A DNA stretch of 41,887 bases, from positions 1 to 41,887 of IMG/VR virus record IMGVR_UViG_3300009151_000009; one strand, given 5' to 3'. The notes under the pieces are model-generated. The model saw only the letters and a list, made by a program, of their open reading frames with translations. It was not told the origin of the DNA and searched no databases. Shown one piece after another: positions 14,196 through 22,537 of this stretch (the first letter of the stretch is position 1; each line of letters starts with the position of its first letter). This DNA comes from a virus. The translations under genes were made by a program, and so were the position numbers.

Positions 14196-15346
14196 AGACC
14201 GTAAAGTTCAGTGACATCTTAACGCAGACATGTCAGCTAATTGGGCTGGACATAGATACACTGAATACAAAGTCGTTCAACGTCATCCGCGACCTTGCAA
14301 CACGCAGGATGACGCAAATATGGGACAGGGAAGAGTGGCCGGATACACAACGGCACATGAATACGTTCCCTGGATTACCCATTCAAAGCGTTTCGCTTTC
14401 AAGCGATGCTATTGCAACTGAAGACGGCTATTTATTGATTACTCAAGATGACTATTTCTTGGCCTGGACGCCTGATTGGAAGTCATATTTAATACTTGAT
14501 TTAGATCAATCGTTTCCTCCGGTTTATTTAAAAGATTTTTCGGATAATCTGTACAATCTTGGAACAATAGAAACGTCACAAATTACCATTCTTAATCCAT
14601 TTTACATTGATGGAAAAAATGTTAATGATTTAAACTATGCATTTGCAATTGAAAGCAAAGATAACAATGACGGAAATGGGCCATTTGTTTTTGCTGTAAG
14701 TTTTGCGTTTGATCAAAATGAAGACATTCCTTCTGTTTCGTATCCATCTACACAATCTGCAAATCAAAAATTAACAGCAACTCTTGTATTTAATTCAAAT
14801 AAACAATTTTTAATTAAACTTGATGATGCGGAGCTTCAAGGAATTGAAATTTTTAATAACGATCCAAGGGCAACAACACGCTGCATAAGAGAGAATTTTG
14901 TAATTGAAGATTTTGATCACAGGCAATCTTTGTTAAATGTTTTATCTGAAAATTCTTCATTTATAAGAGTTTACAATACTGGAGAAAAGTTTGTCAGATA
15001 TAGGATACCGGCAACAAGGTTATTTGGAGCTGCATTTGATCCGTTAAAAGCCTACGCGATTGGAGAGCAAGTGTATTACAACGGAGAGTTTTGGAACTGC
15101 ATTTCAGGCACAACCGCAAACATTCCTCAAAGCTCAAGTCAATATTGGGAAAGCGCTGACATTCCATATCGCTTTAGGGACTTTCTTGTAAACGCAGTTT
15201 CTTGTGATTTCTTAAGATCTGAAGCACGTTTTGAAGAAGCCGAGGTACTTAACAACATGTCAGAGGTTGCAATTCAACAGCAGATTGATGTGCTGTTGCG
15301 CCAGCAGGGCCAGGTTCAGCGCATGAACATGGCGTACACCTACTAA
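14192..15346 (+). CDS. head-tail connector (adaptor) protein with inserted domain
   Basis: A 384-residue protein. The ends fit a podovirus head-tail adaptor: N-terminal FSDILTQTCQLIGLD and AVRDLATRR-type helices (here NVIRDLATRRMTQIWDREEW), and a C-terminal DFLVNAVSCDFLRSEARFEE helix pair ending in a Q/R-rich tail. Between them residues about 75-280 are a beta-rich insert whose DNA is much more AT-rich than the flanks (about 14430-14990). A YAIGEQVYYNGEFWNC motif (near 290) resembles a small carbohydrate-binding fold. The adaptor joins the portal to the tail nozzle. Confidence 0.7.
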   Translation: MKTVKFSDILTQTCQLIGLDIDTLNTKSFNVIRDLATRRMTQIWDREEWPDTQRHMNTFPGLPIQSVSLSSDAIATEDGYLLITQDDYFLAWTPDWKSYLILDLDQSFPPVYLKDFSDNLYNLGTIETSQITILNPFYIDGKNVNDLNYAFAIESKDNNDGNGPFVFAVSFAFDQNEDIPSVSYPSTQSANQKLTATLVFNSNKQFLIKLDDAELQGIEIFNNDPRATTRCIRENFVIEDFDHRQSLLNVLSENSSFIRVYNTGEKFVRYRIPATRLFGAAFDPLKAYAIGEQVYYNGEFWNCISGTTANIPQSSSQYWESADIPYRFRDFLVNAVSCDFLRSEARFEEAEVLNNMSEVAIQQQIDVLLRQQGQVQRMNMAYTY

Positions 15347-15347
15347 T

Positions 15348-15554
15348 ATGATCACTAAATATTTACGCAAACGGAATCCGCGCACGTCAAACAACTTTGA
15401 CAAGCCGTCTGCTCGCATCCAAGTTCATGCAAACGGCAGTCAGACTTTTTTGTTTAAAAAAATACAAACTGGCTCTAGTCTTGGAGATATAATAAATACC
15501 GAAACAGGATTTCGTCTTACATCAGAACTTTCAGAGCATTTAATTACAGGTTAA
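15348..15554 (+). CDS. small hypothetical protein, 68 aa
   Basis: Begins one base after the previous stop (TAA-T-ATG). Basic N-terminus, then a beta-like SARIQVHANGSQTFLFKKIQ and a short C-terminal helix. No family recognised. Its place between the connector and the fibre genes suggests a virion or assembly part. Confidence 0.6.
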   Translation: MITKYLRKRNPRTSNNFDKPSARIQVHANGSQTFLFKKIQTGSSLGDIINTETGFRLTSELSEHLITG

Positions 15555-15555
15555 T

Positions 15556-16020
15556 ATGGCCACAAAACTAATTTCAGAACTTCCTGCTGTATCTAGCTTA
15601 ACTGGAACTGAGTCTATTCCACTTATGCAAAATGGAATTACGGCTCAAGTTACGCCAAATCAAATTTTAAACGCATTTGCACCATCGTTTTTACCAATTG
15701 GTGGTGGCACGCTTTCTGGAGGATTAACTGTAAATGCCGGAGGAGTACAGGTTAATGGAGATTCTGCAATTGCTGGAACAGTATCGCTTGTTGGAAATAC
15801 CACTGTAACTGGAACACTTAAAGCATCCGGCAACATTTCAGGTAGCGTGCCGCCAAGCACAACAATGACAACTGGATTTGTGCATATTCCAAAAGCTGCT
15901 GGCATTCCTACTGGAGTTCCCACAGCAATCACTGGATACGCTCCAATGTATTTGGACACCGCAAATAACAGACTTTACGTTTACAACGGATCTGCATGGA
16001 AGTACGCAACGCTTGCTTAA
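15556..16020 (+). CDS. tail-fibre-like or fibre attachment protein, 154 aa
   Basis: Starts MATKLISELPAVSSLTGTES, the same opening style as the long fibre at 16031 (MADIKISQLPVASSVSDADI), so both probably share an attachment domain. The rest is a short G/T/N-rich shaft (TLSGGLTVNAGGVQVNGDSA) and a terminal NRLYVYNGSAWKYATLA, the common end of many tail fibres and head decorations. Start is one base after the previous stop (TAA-T-ATG). Confidence 0.7.
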   Translation: MATKLISELPAVSSLTGTESIPLMQNGITAQVTPNQILNAFAPSFLPIGGGTLSGGLTVNAGGVQVNGDSAIAGTVSLVGNTTVTGTLKASGNISGSVPPSTTMTTGFVHIPKAAGIPTGVPTAITGYAPMYLDTANNRLYVYNGSAWKYATLA

Positions 16021-16030
16021 TTATTAATTT

Positions 16031-19000
16031 ATGGCCGACATCAAGATTTCTCAACTTCCAGTAGCATCAAGCGTTTCTGATGCTGACATCGTTGTTATTA
16101 ACCAAGGAGGCTCTACAAAAACTGCTACGCGCTCTTTGATTCGAGGCACGCAGAACGCAGGCACTGTAACTAGCATTACAGCAGGAACTGGCCTTACCGG
16201 AGGAACAATCACTGAAAGCGGCACGATTGCGCTTTCATCTCCAGTTGCCGTTTCCAATGGTGGAACTGGAGTGGCCATATCATCTGGCGCAAACTCTGTA
16301 GTATTGCGTGATGCAAGTCAGAATATTTCAGTTAATTCTGTAATTGAAAGTTTTTCAACAATTACTGCGTCTGGAACTCAGGTTGTTTTGACTGTAGAAT
16401 CTGCTCCCAATTATTTAGTGACAGGTTCTGGCGGCCAAACAATCAAACTTCCTGACGCAACAACATTGCAAAATGGCGTTGTTTTTTTGTTTAACAACAA
16501 CCAAAGCAGCGGAGCAATTAGCGTTAATAACAACTCCAGCACGCTTGTTGCGTCTATTCCATCTGGAGGATTTTCAGCAGTTTCCCTTTTGTCAAATGCT
16601 GTTGCTGCTGGGTCTTGGGAGCGTCACGAACAGGCTCCTTCCAATGTAAGCTGGAGCACAAACACACTTGATTACCCTGGCTCAATCACAAGCGCAACAT
16701 GGAATGGGAATGCTGTTGCAGTCAATCGAGGTGGGACTGGAGCTGCCACTTTAACGGGAATTGTTAAAGGCAATGGAACGGCAACCATGACGGCTGCAAC
16801 TCCAGGCACGGATTATGTGGTTCCAAGTGGCAACATTACCGGAACAGCAGGAAACATCACTGGAATTGCAGCAATTGCAAACGGTGGTACTGGGGCCACA
16901 AGCGCACCAACCGCGCGTACCGCTCTTGGCGCAGCAGCATCTGGCGTAAATACAGACATTACTTCTGTAGCACTTACAACTGGAACAGTGTCTACAACGC
17001 CTAGTGCTGCAACAGATATTGCAAACAAAGCTTACGCTGACTCAATTGGGTCTGGAATTAACTTTCATGATGCGGCAGATTACGCAACTCTTGCTGTTCT
17101 TTCTCCAGCAGCAACATACAACCAGCCAGGTGGGGCTGGCGTGGGCGTAAATGCGACTCTTACCGGCAGCACAAATGTGCCGCTAGTTGTAGATGGCATT
17201 ACGGTTGCCACAGGAAAGCGTATTTTGGTAAAAAACCAAGGAAGCGCTTTTCAAAACGGGATTTACACCGTCACACAACAAGGCGACAATGCGACCGTTC
17301 CGTACATTCTGACTCGCGCTTCGGACTACGACACAAGCGGCACTGGTATCAACGAAGTGCAGGCTGGGGACTTTGTGTTGGTGCTTAATAGCACGCTTGC
17401 AAACACGGCTTGGGTGCAACAGACCCCCGCTCCAATTAACTTTGGAGTCACTGCCATTAATTTCACACAGTTTGCGGCAGCAGCTTCTGGAGTTGCTACT
17501 TTTAGCGCAGATAACACTGGGTTTACTCCAGCAACGGCCACAAACGGCACTGTGACCCTTGGCGGCACGCTTAATGTGGCTCACGGCGGCACAAATCAGA
17601 CTTCTTTTACAGACGGCCAGATTCTTATTGGCAACACAACAGGCAATACGCTTGCTAAGTCTACATTGACAGCAGGCACTGGCATGACCGTTACAAACGG
17701 TTCTGGTGCCATTACGCTAACCGCAAATGGGCTTGGAACTCAGGTAAAAACAGTTGGAATTGATGCTTCCACAATCCAAGGGTGCATTGATCTTTGCACA
17801 AGTGCATCTGCCGGCAATCCATTTACAGTGTTAATTCCGCCAAAAGCGGGCAATTACGTCGAAAACTTGACGCTAAAGGGCAGTGTGGCGCTAGTGGGGC
17901 TTACAAACGCGCTCAACTCTGACGCAATTCAAATTGAAGGCTCGCACACATACACGCCAGATGCGGCGTTGGCGGCAAATAGCAACCGCATTGGTTTTCA
18001 GAATTTTACGTTTATTTCAGCATCTTTAACCGCGAACACGATCTCGGTTGTCGCTGGCTCTGGTGGTCTTAAATACGCTTCGCAATTGCGATTTGTTGGG
18101 TGCGTATTTTCGGGAGGCAAAAACAGCGGAGTGAGCCACATAAGCACATGTGACAACGTCTCGCTTTACATCGATAATTGCCGCTTTGAAAGCACCACCG
18201 GCAACGCTGCTTCAAACGGAATTTTGCAAGGCAACGGGCCGTTGTATCTGTCTAACAATGTGCTTTTTGACGTGTTCGGCAGGGCAATTGATGTGCCTAC
18301 GTCAACGACACTTACAAAAACAGCAACGTCAACACTTGGATCATTTTTGCTTACGGTAAGCGACACGACAGGACTATCTGTTGGGCAAAAGATCTCTGGC
18401 ACAGGGCTTTACTCAACGACGACGATCACCGCTATCGGATCCGGCACAGTCACGATGTCATCGACTCCGCAGACGCCTGCGGCTGGCTTCACGGCAACCT
18501 TTGGCCAGACACCATACGTAGAAATTCACGATTCGGTTTTGATCGGCAAGGGTGCTGAGGTTGTGCGCCTTGGAAACGGTTTGCTGACATGTAACGGATC
18601 AAATTTTACCAACACAGCATCCGGCGGCAGTGGCATCAATATGCTGACTGGCTACGCTGCGGCAGTTGGAGGCATCCCCGCCAAATCGACAACGGTGGGC
18701 ATTGTTAATTCGTCGTTCGCAATTTCGGACACTTCGGCATATACAATCACGGGCGCTGTCCCGCTTGTTTTTGCCGCGCTCAACGGAATTTCGTATTCCA
18801 ACGGCGTCTCAGGAGTTTCATTTAGCATTTTAATTAACTCAAATGTAACCGTTTACGACTATACCGCACGCGCAACATCTATTGAAAACGGTGGCACCGG
18901 GGCGACAACGCAACAGGCGGCTATCAATGCGCTTTCCGGTGCAGTGACTGCCAACCAGGTGCTGGCTGGGAATGGCACAAACATCACGTTGCGTGCACTG

Positions 19001-20218
19001 GCGGCGGCGGATATTCCAAATTTGGACACTGGCAAATTGACAACCGGCACGCTGCCGGTGACGCGCGGTGGAACAGGAGCGGCAACGCTGACTGGACTCG
19101 TTAAAGGCACAGGGACAACCGCAATGGTGGCGGCCGTGGCCGGTACTGATTACCAAGCTCCCATTGGCACAATAAGCGGTATTGCAAAAGGCAACGGCGC
19201 TAACGCATTAACAGCAGCTGTTGCAGGTACTGACTATCAAGCGCCGATTGGAACAATTAGCGGCATTGCCAAGGGTAACGGAGCAAATGCGCTGACAGCA
19301 GCGGCAGCGGCAGACGTTGCCACTGTTCTGGGAAGCCAGACAGCGGCGACTGTTTACGCGGCACCTGCGGGTGCGGCAGGTACGGCCCAATTTAGGGCGC
19401 TGACGACAACGGACATCCCTGGCCTTGATGCTGCCAAGATTACCAGCGGCACATTGGCAACTTTGCGCGGCGGAACTGGGACGACTGCCGGTATCACCGG
19501 CATCAATACCACGCAAATTGCATCTCTGACGACTGCGCAGACGGCTAGCTTTATCCCGCAGTTGACGACGGCCGGGTTGCTGTCGCTGGCGCAAATGCCT
19601 GTGATTCCTGCGGTTAATGGCGGCACAGGCACGACGGCTGGTATCACTGCAATTACCACAACGCAACTCGGATGTTTGACAACCGGCCAGGTGGCAAACT
19701 TGGTGCCGCAACTCAACTCGAGCGGGCAGATTTACACCTCGCAGATAGCGACGCTCAACCAAAATACCACTGGGACTGCCGCGAATTTAAGCGGCTCTCA
19801 AACTGCTGCGACTGTTTATGCAGCACCGGCGGCGAGCGCAGGCACGGCCCAGTTTAGGACGCTTGTGGCTGGTGATATTCCAGCGCTTAATAACACAAAT
19901 ATTACAACTACTGTTTCAACCGCAAAAACAGCGGCATACACACTAGTTCTTACTGACGTAAATACGTTCATTCCAATGAACTTATCTGCTGCCGCAAACC
20001 TTACTATTCCTTTAAATTCTTCAGTTGCGTTTCCGATAGGGACTCAGGTTTTAGTGCAGCAAACTGGATCTGCCGCAAACCAAGTAACTGTTGTTGCTAC
20101 TAGCGGCGTAACCCTTCAGTCTGCTGGAGCAAAGGTAAAAACCAACACTCAATACTCTGTAATAACTCTTATCAAAGTTGCCACAGACACCTGGACATTA
20201 GCTGGCGATATTGTTTAA
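16031..20218 (+). CDS. long tail fibre / tailspike with beta-helix domain
   Basis: A 1395-residue protein. Residues 1-60 are an attachment-type domain (DIKISQLPVAS), followed by shaft repeats of the GTGATTLTG, KGNGTATMTAATPGTDY kind. Residues about 575-900 form a right-handed beta-helix (pectin-lyase-like) with TLKGSVALVGLTN, IGFQNFTF and YIDNCRFES rungs, the region most likely to bind or cleave surface polysaccharide. A second repeat shaft follows, and a C-terminal LIKVATDTWTLAGDI end. It recognises the host surface. Codon usage is more GC-rich in the beta-helix and second shaft than at both ends, suggesting a mosaic gene. Confidence 0.88.
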   Translation: MADIKISQLPVASSVSDADIVVINQGGSTKTATRSLIRGTQNAGTVTSITAGTGLTGGTITESGTIALSSPVAVSNGGTGVAISSGANSVVLRDASQNISVNSVIESFSTITASGTQVVLTVESAPNYLVTGSGGQTIKLPDATTLQNGVVFLFNNNQSSGAISVNNNSSTLVASIPSGGFSAVSLLSNAVAAGSWERHEQAPSNVSWSTNTLDYPGSITSATWNGNAVAVNRGGTGAATLTGIVKGNGTATMTAATPGTDYVVPSGNITGTAGNITGIAAIANGGTGATSAPTARTALGAAASGVNTDITSVALTTGTVSTTPSAATDIANKAYADSIGSGINFHDAADYATLAVLSPAATYNQPGGAGVGVNATLTGSTNVPLVVDGITVATGKRILVKNQGSAFQNGIYTVTQQGDNATVPYILTRASDYDTSGTGINEVQAGDFVLVLNSTLANTAWVQQTPAPINFGVTAINFTQFAAAASGVATFSADNTGFTPATATNGTVTLGGTLNVAHGGTNQTSFTDGQILIGNTTGNTLAKSTLTAGTGMTVTNGSGAITLTANGLGTQVKTVGIDASTIQGCIDLCTSASAGNPFTVLIPPKAGNYVENLTLKGSVALVGLTNALNSDAIQIEGSHTYTPDAALAANSNRIGFQNFTFISASLTANTISVVAGSGGLKYASQLRFVGCVFSGGKNSGVSHISTCDNVSLYIDNCRFESTTGNAASNGILQGNGPLYLSNNVLFDVFGRAIDVPTSTTLTKTATSTLGSFLLTVSDTTGLSVGQKISGTGLYSTTTITAIGSGTVTMSSTPQTPAAGFTATFGQTPYVEIHDSVLIGKGAEVVRLGNGLLTCNGSNFTNTASGGSGINMLTGYAAAVGGIPAKSTTVGIVNSSFAISDTSAYTITGAVPLVFAALNGISYSNGVSGVSFSILINSNVTVYDYTARATSIENGGTGATTQQAAINALSGAVTANQVLAGNGTNITLRALAAADIPNLDTGKLTTGTLPVTRGGTGAATLTGLVKGTGTTAMVAAVAGTDYQAPIGTISGIAKGNGANALTAAVAGTDYQAPIGTISGIAKGNGANALTAAAAADVATVLGSQTAATVYAAPAGAAGTAQFRALTTTDIPGLDAAKITSGTLATLRGGTGTTAGITGINTTQIASLTTAQTASFIPQLTTAGLLSLAQMPVIPAVNGGTGTTAGITAITTTQLGCLTTGQVANLVPQLNSSGQIYTSQIATLNQNTTGTAANLSGSQTAATVYAAPAASAGTAQFRTLVAGDIPALNNTNITTTVSTAKTAAYTLVLTDVNTFIPMNLSAAANLTIPLNSSVAFPIGTQVLVQQTGSAANQVTVVATSGVTLQSAGAKVKTNTQYSVITLIKVATDTWTLAGDIV
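19136..19303 (+). repeat. 84-base repeat unit in tail fibre, same protein with different codons
   Basis: Unit 19160-19243 encodes PIGTISGIAKGNGANALTAA plus VAGTDYQA (28 residues). The copy at 19244-19303 encodes the same first 20 residues, and VAGTDYQA also precedes the first unit (19136-19159). Of the 20 shared codons, 13 differ and all differences are synonymous. Confidence 0.85.
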
Positions 20219-20219
20219 T

Positions 20220-20972
20220 ATGATTATTTCTTCTGGAATAACACGATCACTGTCGCAAGTAATCGCAAGCGGGTTTGTTGAGTTTACTACTGTAGGAACA
20301 AACCAGTCGATTACATCTGGCATGATTCCTGCCGGAGTAACCAGAGTTCGAGTCCATTTGATTGGAGGTGGCGGCGGGGCAGGAAGCGGTACTAATGGAG
20401 GATCTTCAGCATTCTCTGCCGGAGGAGTGTCTGTGATTGCAAGTGGAGGAGGAGCAACAGGACAGCCGTTTGGGTCTTCTCCACAAACTGGAGGAAGCGG
20501 AGGTGGAGTTAGTGCAGTTGCGGGAGTTGTTGGTTCTGCTGTTGGAGGAAATGGCGGAGATTATAATACCAATGCAGATGGAAGCCAGGGAGGCATAGGA
20601 ATTGATGTTGGAATTGGCATGGGAGGTGGAGGAGGTGGAGGAGGATACAGGATTATATGCTGTGGTACTACCAATTACATTGGCACTGGCGGGCAAGTTG
20701 GGTTAAACCCAAGTATAGGCCCATATGGAAAAGGTGGAGCAGGCGGCGGCTATGGTTCTGGTCAATCCCTTCCTGTTTATGGCAGCTTGGGAGGAGCTGG
20801 ATCTGATGGCACTGCCTTTAACCTTGGTGGAGGTGGAGGAGGTGGCTATGCAATGTTTTATGCAAACATAAACGGAGCTACGACATATACAAATGCAGTA
20901 ACTATTGGCAATAAAGGATCAACAAATTCTCAGTCTGGTTATTGCAGGATTCAATGGGGATCAGGAATATGA
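20220..20972 (+). CDS. glycine-rich tail tip / receptor-binding protein
   Basis: Start at ATG 20220, one base after the fibre stop (TAA-T-ATG). 250 residues. After a short beta N-terminus with TRVRVHLIGGGGGAG, many Gly runs (GGGGGGGG, GGAGGGYGSG) alternate with variable loops, ending in a YTNAVTIGNKGS...GYCRIQWG beta part. Polyglycine-type lattices of this kind are known at the tips of phage adhesins, where the loops between the glycine strands contact the receptor. A host-recognition role following the long fibre is likely. Confidence 0.72.
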   Translation: MIISSGITRSLSQVIASGFVEFTTVGTNQSITSGMIPAGVTRVRVHLIGGGGGAGSGTNGGSSAFSAGGVSVIASGGGATGQPFGSSPQTGGSGGGVSAVAGVVGSAVGGNGGDYNTNADGSQGGIGIDVGIGMGGGGGGGGYRIICCGTTNYIGTGGQVGLNPSIGPYGKGGAGGGYGSGQSLPVYGSLGGAGSDGTAFNLGGGGGGGYAMFYANINGATTYTNAVTIGNKGSTNSQSGYCRIQWGSGI

Positions 20973-21223
20973 AATACGCACTAATTACAACTTTTGACAT
21001 TGAGCAACCCTATAGTTTTAGGGAAGTGCTTTTAGAAAAAATTGAAGGTGATTTTAATGGTGTAATTTGGGTTGAGTTGCCTGATGATTCTGAAATTACA
21101 CCTGACAGCCATAGATACACTGAAAATGGATTTGAAAAGCTGCCTGAGCCTTCTCCTAGCGTAATTTCAATTTCTATTGACCCTTCCGAATGCACAAACA
21201 CTGAGCAACCTACCGTCCTGTAA
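20969..21223 (+). CDS. hypothetical protein, possible fibre chaperone, 84 aa
   Basis: ATG 20969 overlaps the previous stop (ATGA). Acidic, with GVIWVELPDDSEITPDSHRY in the middle and a Ser/Thr/Pro-rich tail. The position between an adhesin and the lysis genes, and the small size, fit tail-fibre assembly factors, but no family is recognised. Confidence 0.55.
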   Translation: MKYALITTFDIEQPYSFREVLLEKIEGDFNGVIWVELPDDSEITPDSHRYTENGFEKLPEPSPSVISISIDPSECTNTEQPTVL

Positions 21224-21224
21224 T

Positions 21225-21494
21225 ATGGTAGTTACTCCAAAGCCTTTTAAATTTGGAATTATCGTTGGGTCAATTTATGACTTTCCAAAAGTTGACGATG
21301 TGTTACCAATACATGGACACAACGAAGCAACACAGCACATTACCATTGTAGCCAAAGGAGCCATCAGAGTGGTTACTCCAGTTATGAACAAGGTATTTGA
21401 GTCCGGTGCTGTGATTGATCTTCCAGCGTTTCAAATGCACGAATTTACGGCCACTCAAGACAACAGCAGAATCATCAATATTCAGAAGCAATAA
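21225..21494 (+). CDS. small cupin-fold protein, 89 aa
   Basis: Starts one base after the previous stop (TAA-T-ATG). The sequence shows a cupin pattern: PIHGHNEATQHITIVAKGAI (His residues near 31-39), GAVIDLPAFQMHEFTATQDN and a terminal RIINIQ strand. Cupin barrels bind metals or sugars through such His residues. What a single-domain cupin does in a phage tail/lysis neighbourhood is not known; a virion decoration or fibre cap is possible. Confidence 0.65.
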   Translation: MVVTPKPFKFGIIVGSIYDFPKVDDVLPIHGHNEATQHITIVAKGAIRVVTPVMNKVFESGAVIDLPAFQMHEFTATQDNSRIINIQKQ

Positions 21495-21496
21495 CT

Positions 21497-21691
21497 ATGA
21501 AGACTATTCTTGCACGGCTCCGTGAGCCATCGACATACGCTGGCTTAGCGGCTCTTCTTGCGCTTGGCGGCGTTCACATTCCTGAAGCCAAGTTCCAGGC
21601 CATTGCAAATGCGCTTGCTGCGATTGCTGGAGCTGCCGCAATGTTTATGGGAGAAAACACCAATGTTCCTCCTGCTTCTCCAAACGCTTAG
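21497..21691 (+). CDS. holin-like small membrane protein, 64 aa
   Basis: Starts MKTILARLREPSTYAGLAAL; two hydrophobic stretches (about 14-26, LAALLALGGVHIP; and 37-52, ANALAAIAGAAAMFMG) and a short polar tail. This matches the common phage family with REPSTYAGLAALLA...AIAGxxAMFMxE that is often annotated as holin. It is at the head of the lysis cassette, and its 3' end overlaps the i-spanin start. Confidence 0.65.
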   Translation: MKTILARLREPSTYAGLAALLALGGVHIPEAKFQAIANALAAIAGAAAMFMGENTNVPPASPNA

Positions 21692-21920
21692 TTCTTGGTT
21701 GCAACTGCGAGTGGTTTCAGCGCATTGGGAGCTAACTCGCGAAATCGAGAAATATTGCGATGAAATTGAAAACGCCATTCTTGAAGCCCGCAATGCTGGC
21801 AATGATGCTTTGGCCGATAGGCTGCGCTCGCGTTTCGCCCGCGCCAGCGGCATTGCTATACCCAGCATCGGGAGTTCTGCGCCTGTACAAGGGGCAAACG
21901 TATCAAGCGCAGGAAAATGA
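21663..21920 (+). CDS. i-spanin-like (Rz-type) lysis protein
   Basis: Start chosen at ATG 21663, overlapping the previous gene by 29 bases. 85 residues: hydrophobic N-terminus (MFLLLLQTLSSWLQL), then a charged helical segment (ELTREIEKYCDEIENAILEA), then a Ser/Pro tail. A membrane anchor plus periplasmic helix, with a lipoprotein gene nested out of frame, is the classic Rz/Rz1 layout. The membrane segment is somewhat polar, so the call rests mostly on the pairing. Together with the o-spanin it would span the periplasm and fuse the two membranes. Confidence 0.6.
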   Translation: MFLLLLQTLSSWLQLRVVSAHWELTREIEKYCDEIENAILEARNAGNDALADRLRSRFARASGIAIPSIGSSAPVQGANVSSAGK

Positions 21921-22008
21921 AGTGTGGCACTCCGGTGCGCGTTATCAACAACTGGAACTGTCCTACATGGATGCCATCTCGGCACTTAAACAAATCCAAA
22001 ATAGATGA
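21760..22008 (+). CDS. o-spanin-like (Rz1-type) lipoprotein
   Basis: 82 residues beginning MKLKTPFLKPAMLAMMLWPI-GC: positive N-terminus, hydrophobic core and a lipobox ending at Cys22. The mature part is about 61 residues. It overlaps the i-spanin by 161 bases in another frame, the usual nested arrangement. A lipid-anchored outer-membrane spanin implies a diderm host. Confidence 0.68.
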   Translation: MKLKTPFLKPAMLAMMLWPIGCARVSPAPAALLYPASGVLRLYKGQTYQAQENEVWHSGARYQQLELSYMDAISALKQIQNR

Positions 22009-22277
22009 CTCCAAAAATGGTCATCTTTGTCAATCTATTGTCACTAATTGCACCCACAATTTGGGTGGTAGTTGCCGGTGCGCTTGGGTTTAGTCTTGGA
22101 AAATTTGGGCCTTCACTCTTAAAGAAATTCAAAAATGACAGTCTTGCCAATACCATCAATTCCAGAAATGCAAAAGCGCTACCTCGGAGGCGTGCCGCCA
22201 GCAGGCCTTCAAGTGCTGGCAAGGTTACAAAGAATCCTGCCACCAGCAGGGCAAGACGGAAACGGCCTTCCGCCTGA
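22005..22277 (+). CDS. small membrane protein in lysis cassette, 90 aa
   Basis: ATG 22005 overlaps the o-spanin stop (ATGA). Residues about 6-28 are one membrane segment (VIFVNLLSLIAPTIWVVVAG), followed by GFSLGKFGPSLLKKFK. The last 45 residues are R/P/S-rich and overlap another gene from 22135, so they may be a by-product of the second frame. A holin or antiholin role is possible. Confidence 0.5.
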   Translation: MTPKMVIFVNLLSLIAPTIWVVVAGALGFSLGKFGPSLLKKFKNDSLANTINSRNAKALPRRRAASRPSSAGKVTKNPATSRARRKRPSA

Positions 22278-22365
22278 CACAATTACACCGTATTCTGGAA
22301 TATACGATGAACACGGAAAACTCCCAACACCGGCATCAAACCTTACATTCATCGCTCATGCTTGA
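22135..22365 (+). CDS. hypothetical protein in lysis cassette, 76 aa
   Basis: ATG 22135 begins MTVLPIPSIPEMQKRYLGGV; proline- and glycine-rich, no membrane segment, ending NLTFIAHA. It overlaps the previous gene by 143 bases and the next by 8 bases (ATGCTTGA). The composition looks more natural in this frame than in the competing one. Function unknown. Confidence 0.5.
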   Translation: MTVLPIPSIPEMQKRYLGGVPPAGLQVLARLQRILPPAGQDGNGLPPDTITPYSGIYDEHGKLPTPASNLTFIAHA

Positions 22366-22537
22366 CCGAAACATAGAAGAGATGCTGAGAGTTAATTTTG
22401 TAAATCTGGCGGCATTTGTCGTTAGTATCTCAGATTTTTCTGAAGTAATTAAGCTGCTTGTTATGGTAGCATCTCTTGTGTACACGGTTGTAAAGATTGT
22501 TCAGACAGTTCAAGAAATCAAAGACCGAAAAAAATGA
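22358..22537 (+). CDS. single-pass membrane protein, holin candidate, 59 aa
   Basis: Start chosen at ATG 22358 (MLDRNIEEMLRVNFVNLAAF), because it overlaps the previous stop by eight bases and the longer alternative from 22307 adds a His/Gln-rich stretch. It has a hydrophobic VIKLLVMVASLVYTVVKIV segment and a charged EIKDRKK tail. It sits directly before, and overlaps by ATGA, the endolysin gene. That position and shape suggest a pinholin or holin. Confidence 0.55.
   Translation: MLDRNIEEMLRVNFVNLAAFVVSISDFSEVIKLLVMVASLVYTVVKIVQTVQEIKDRKK

Noticed and set aside
17183-17584. Minus-strand open frames opposite the tail fibre and many other genes
   Set aside because: They are shadows of strongly biased coding sequence on the + strand. 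No minus-strand frame has a convincing start context, motif or gap of its own.
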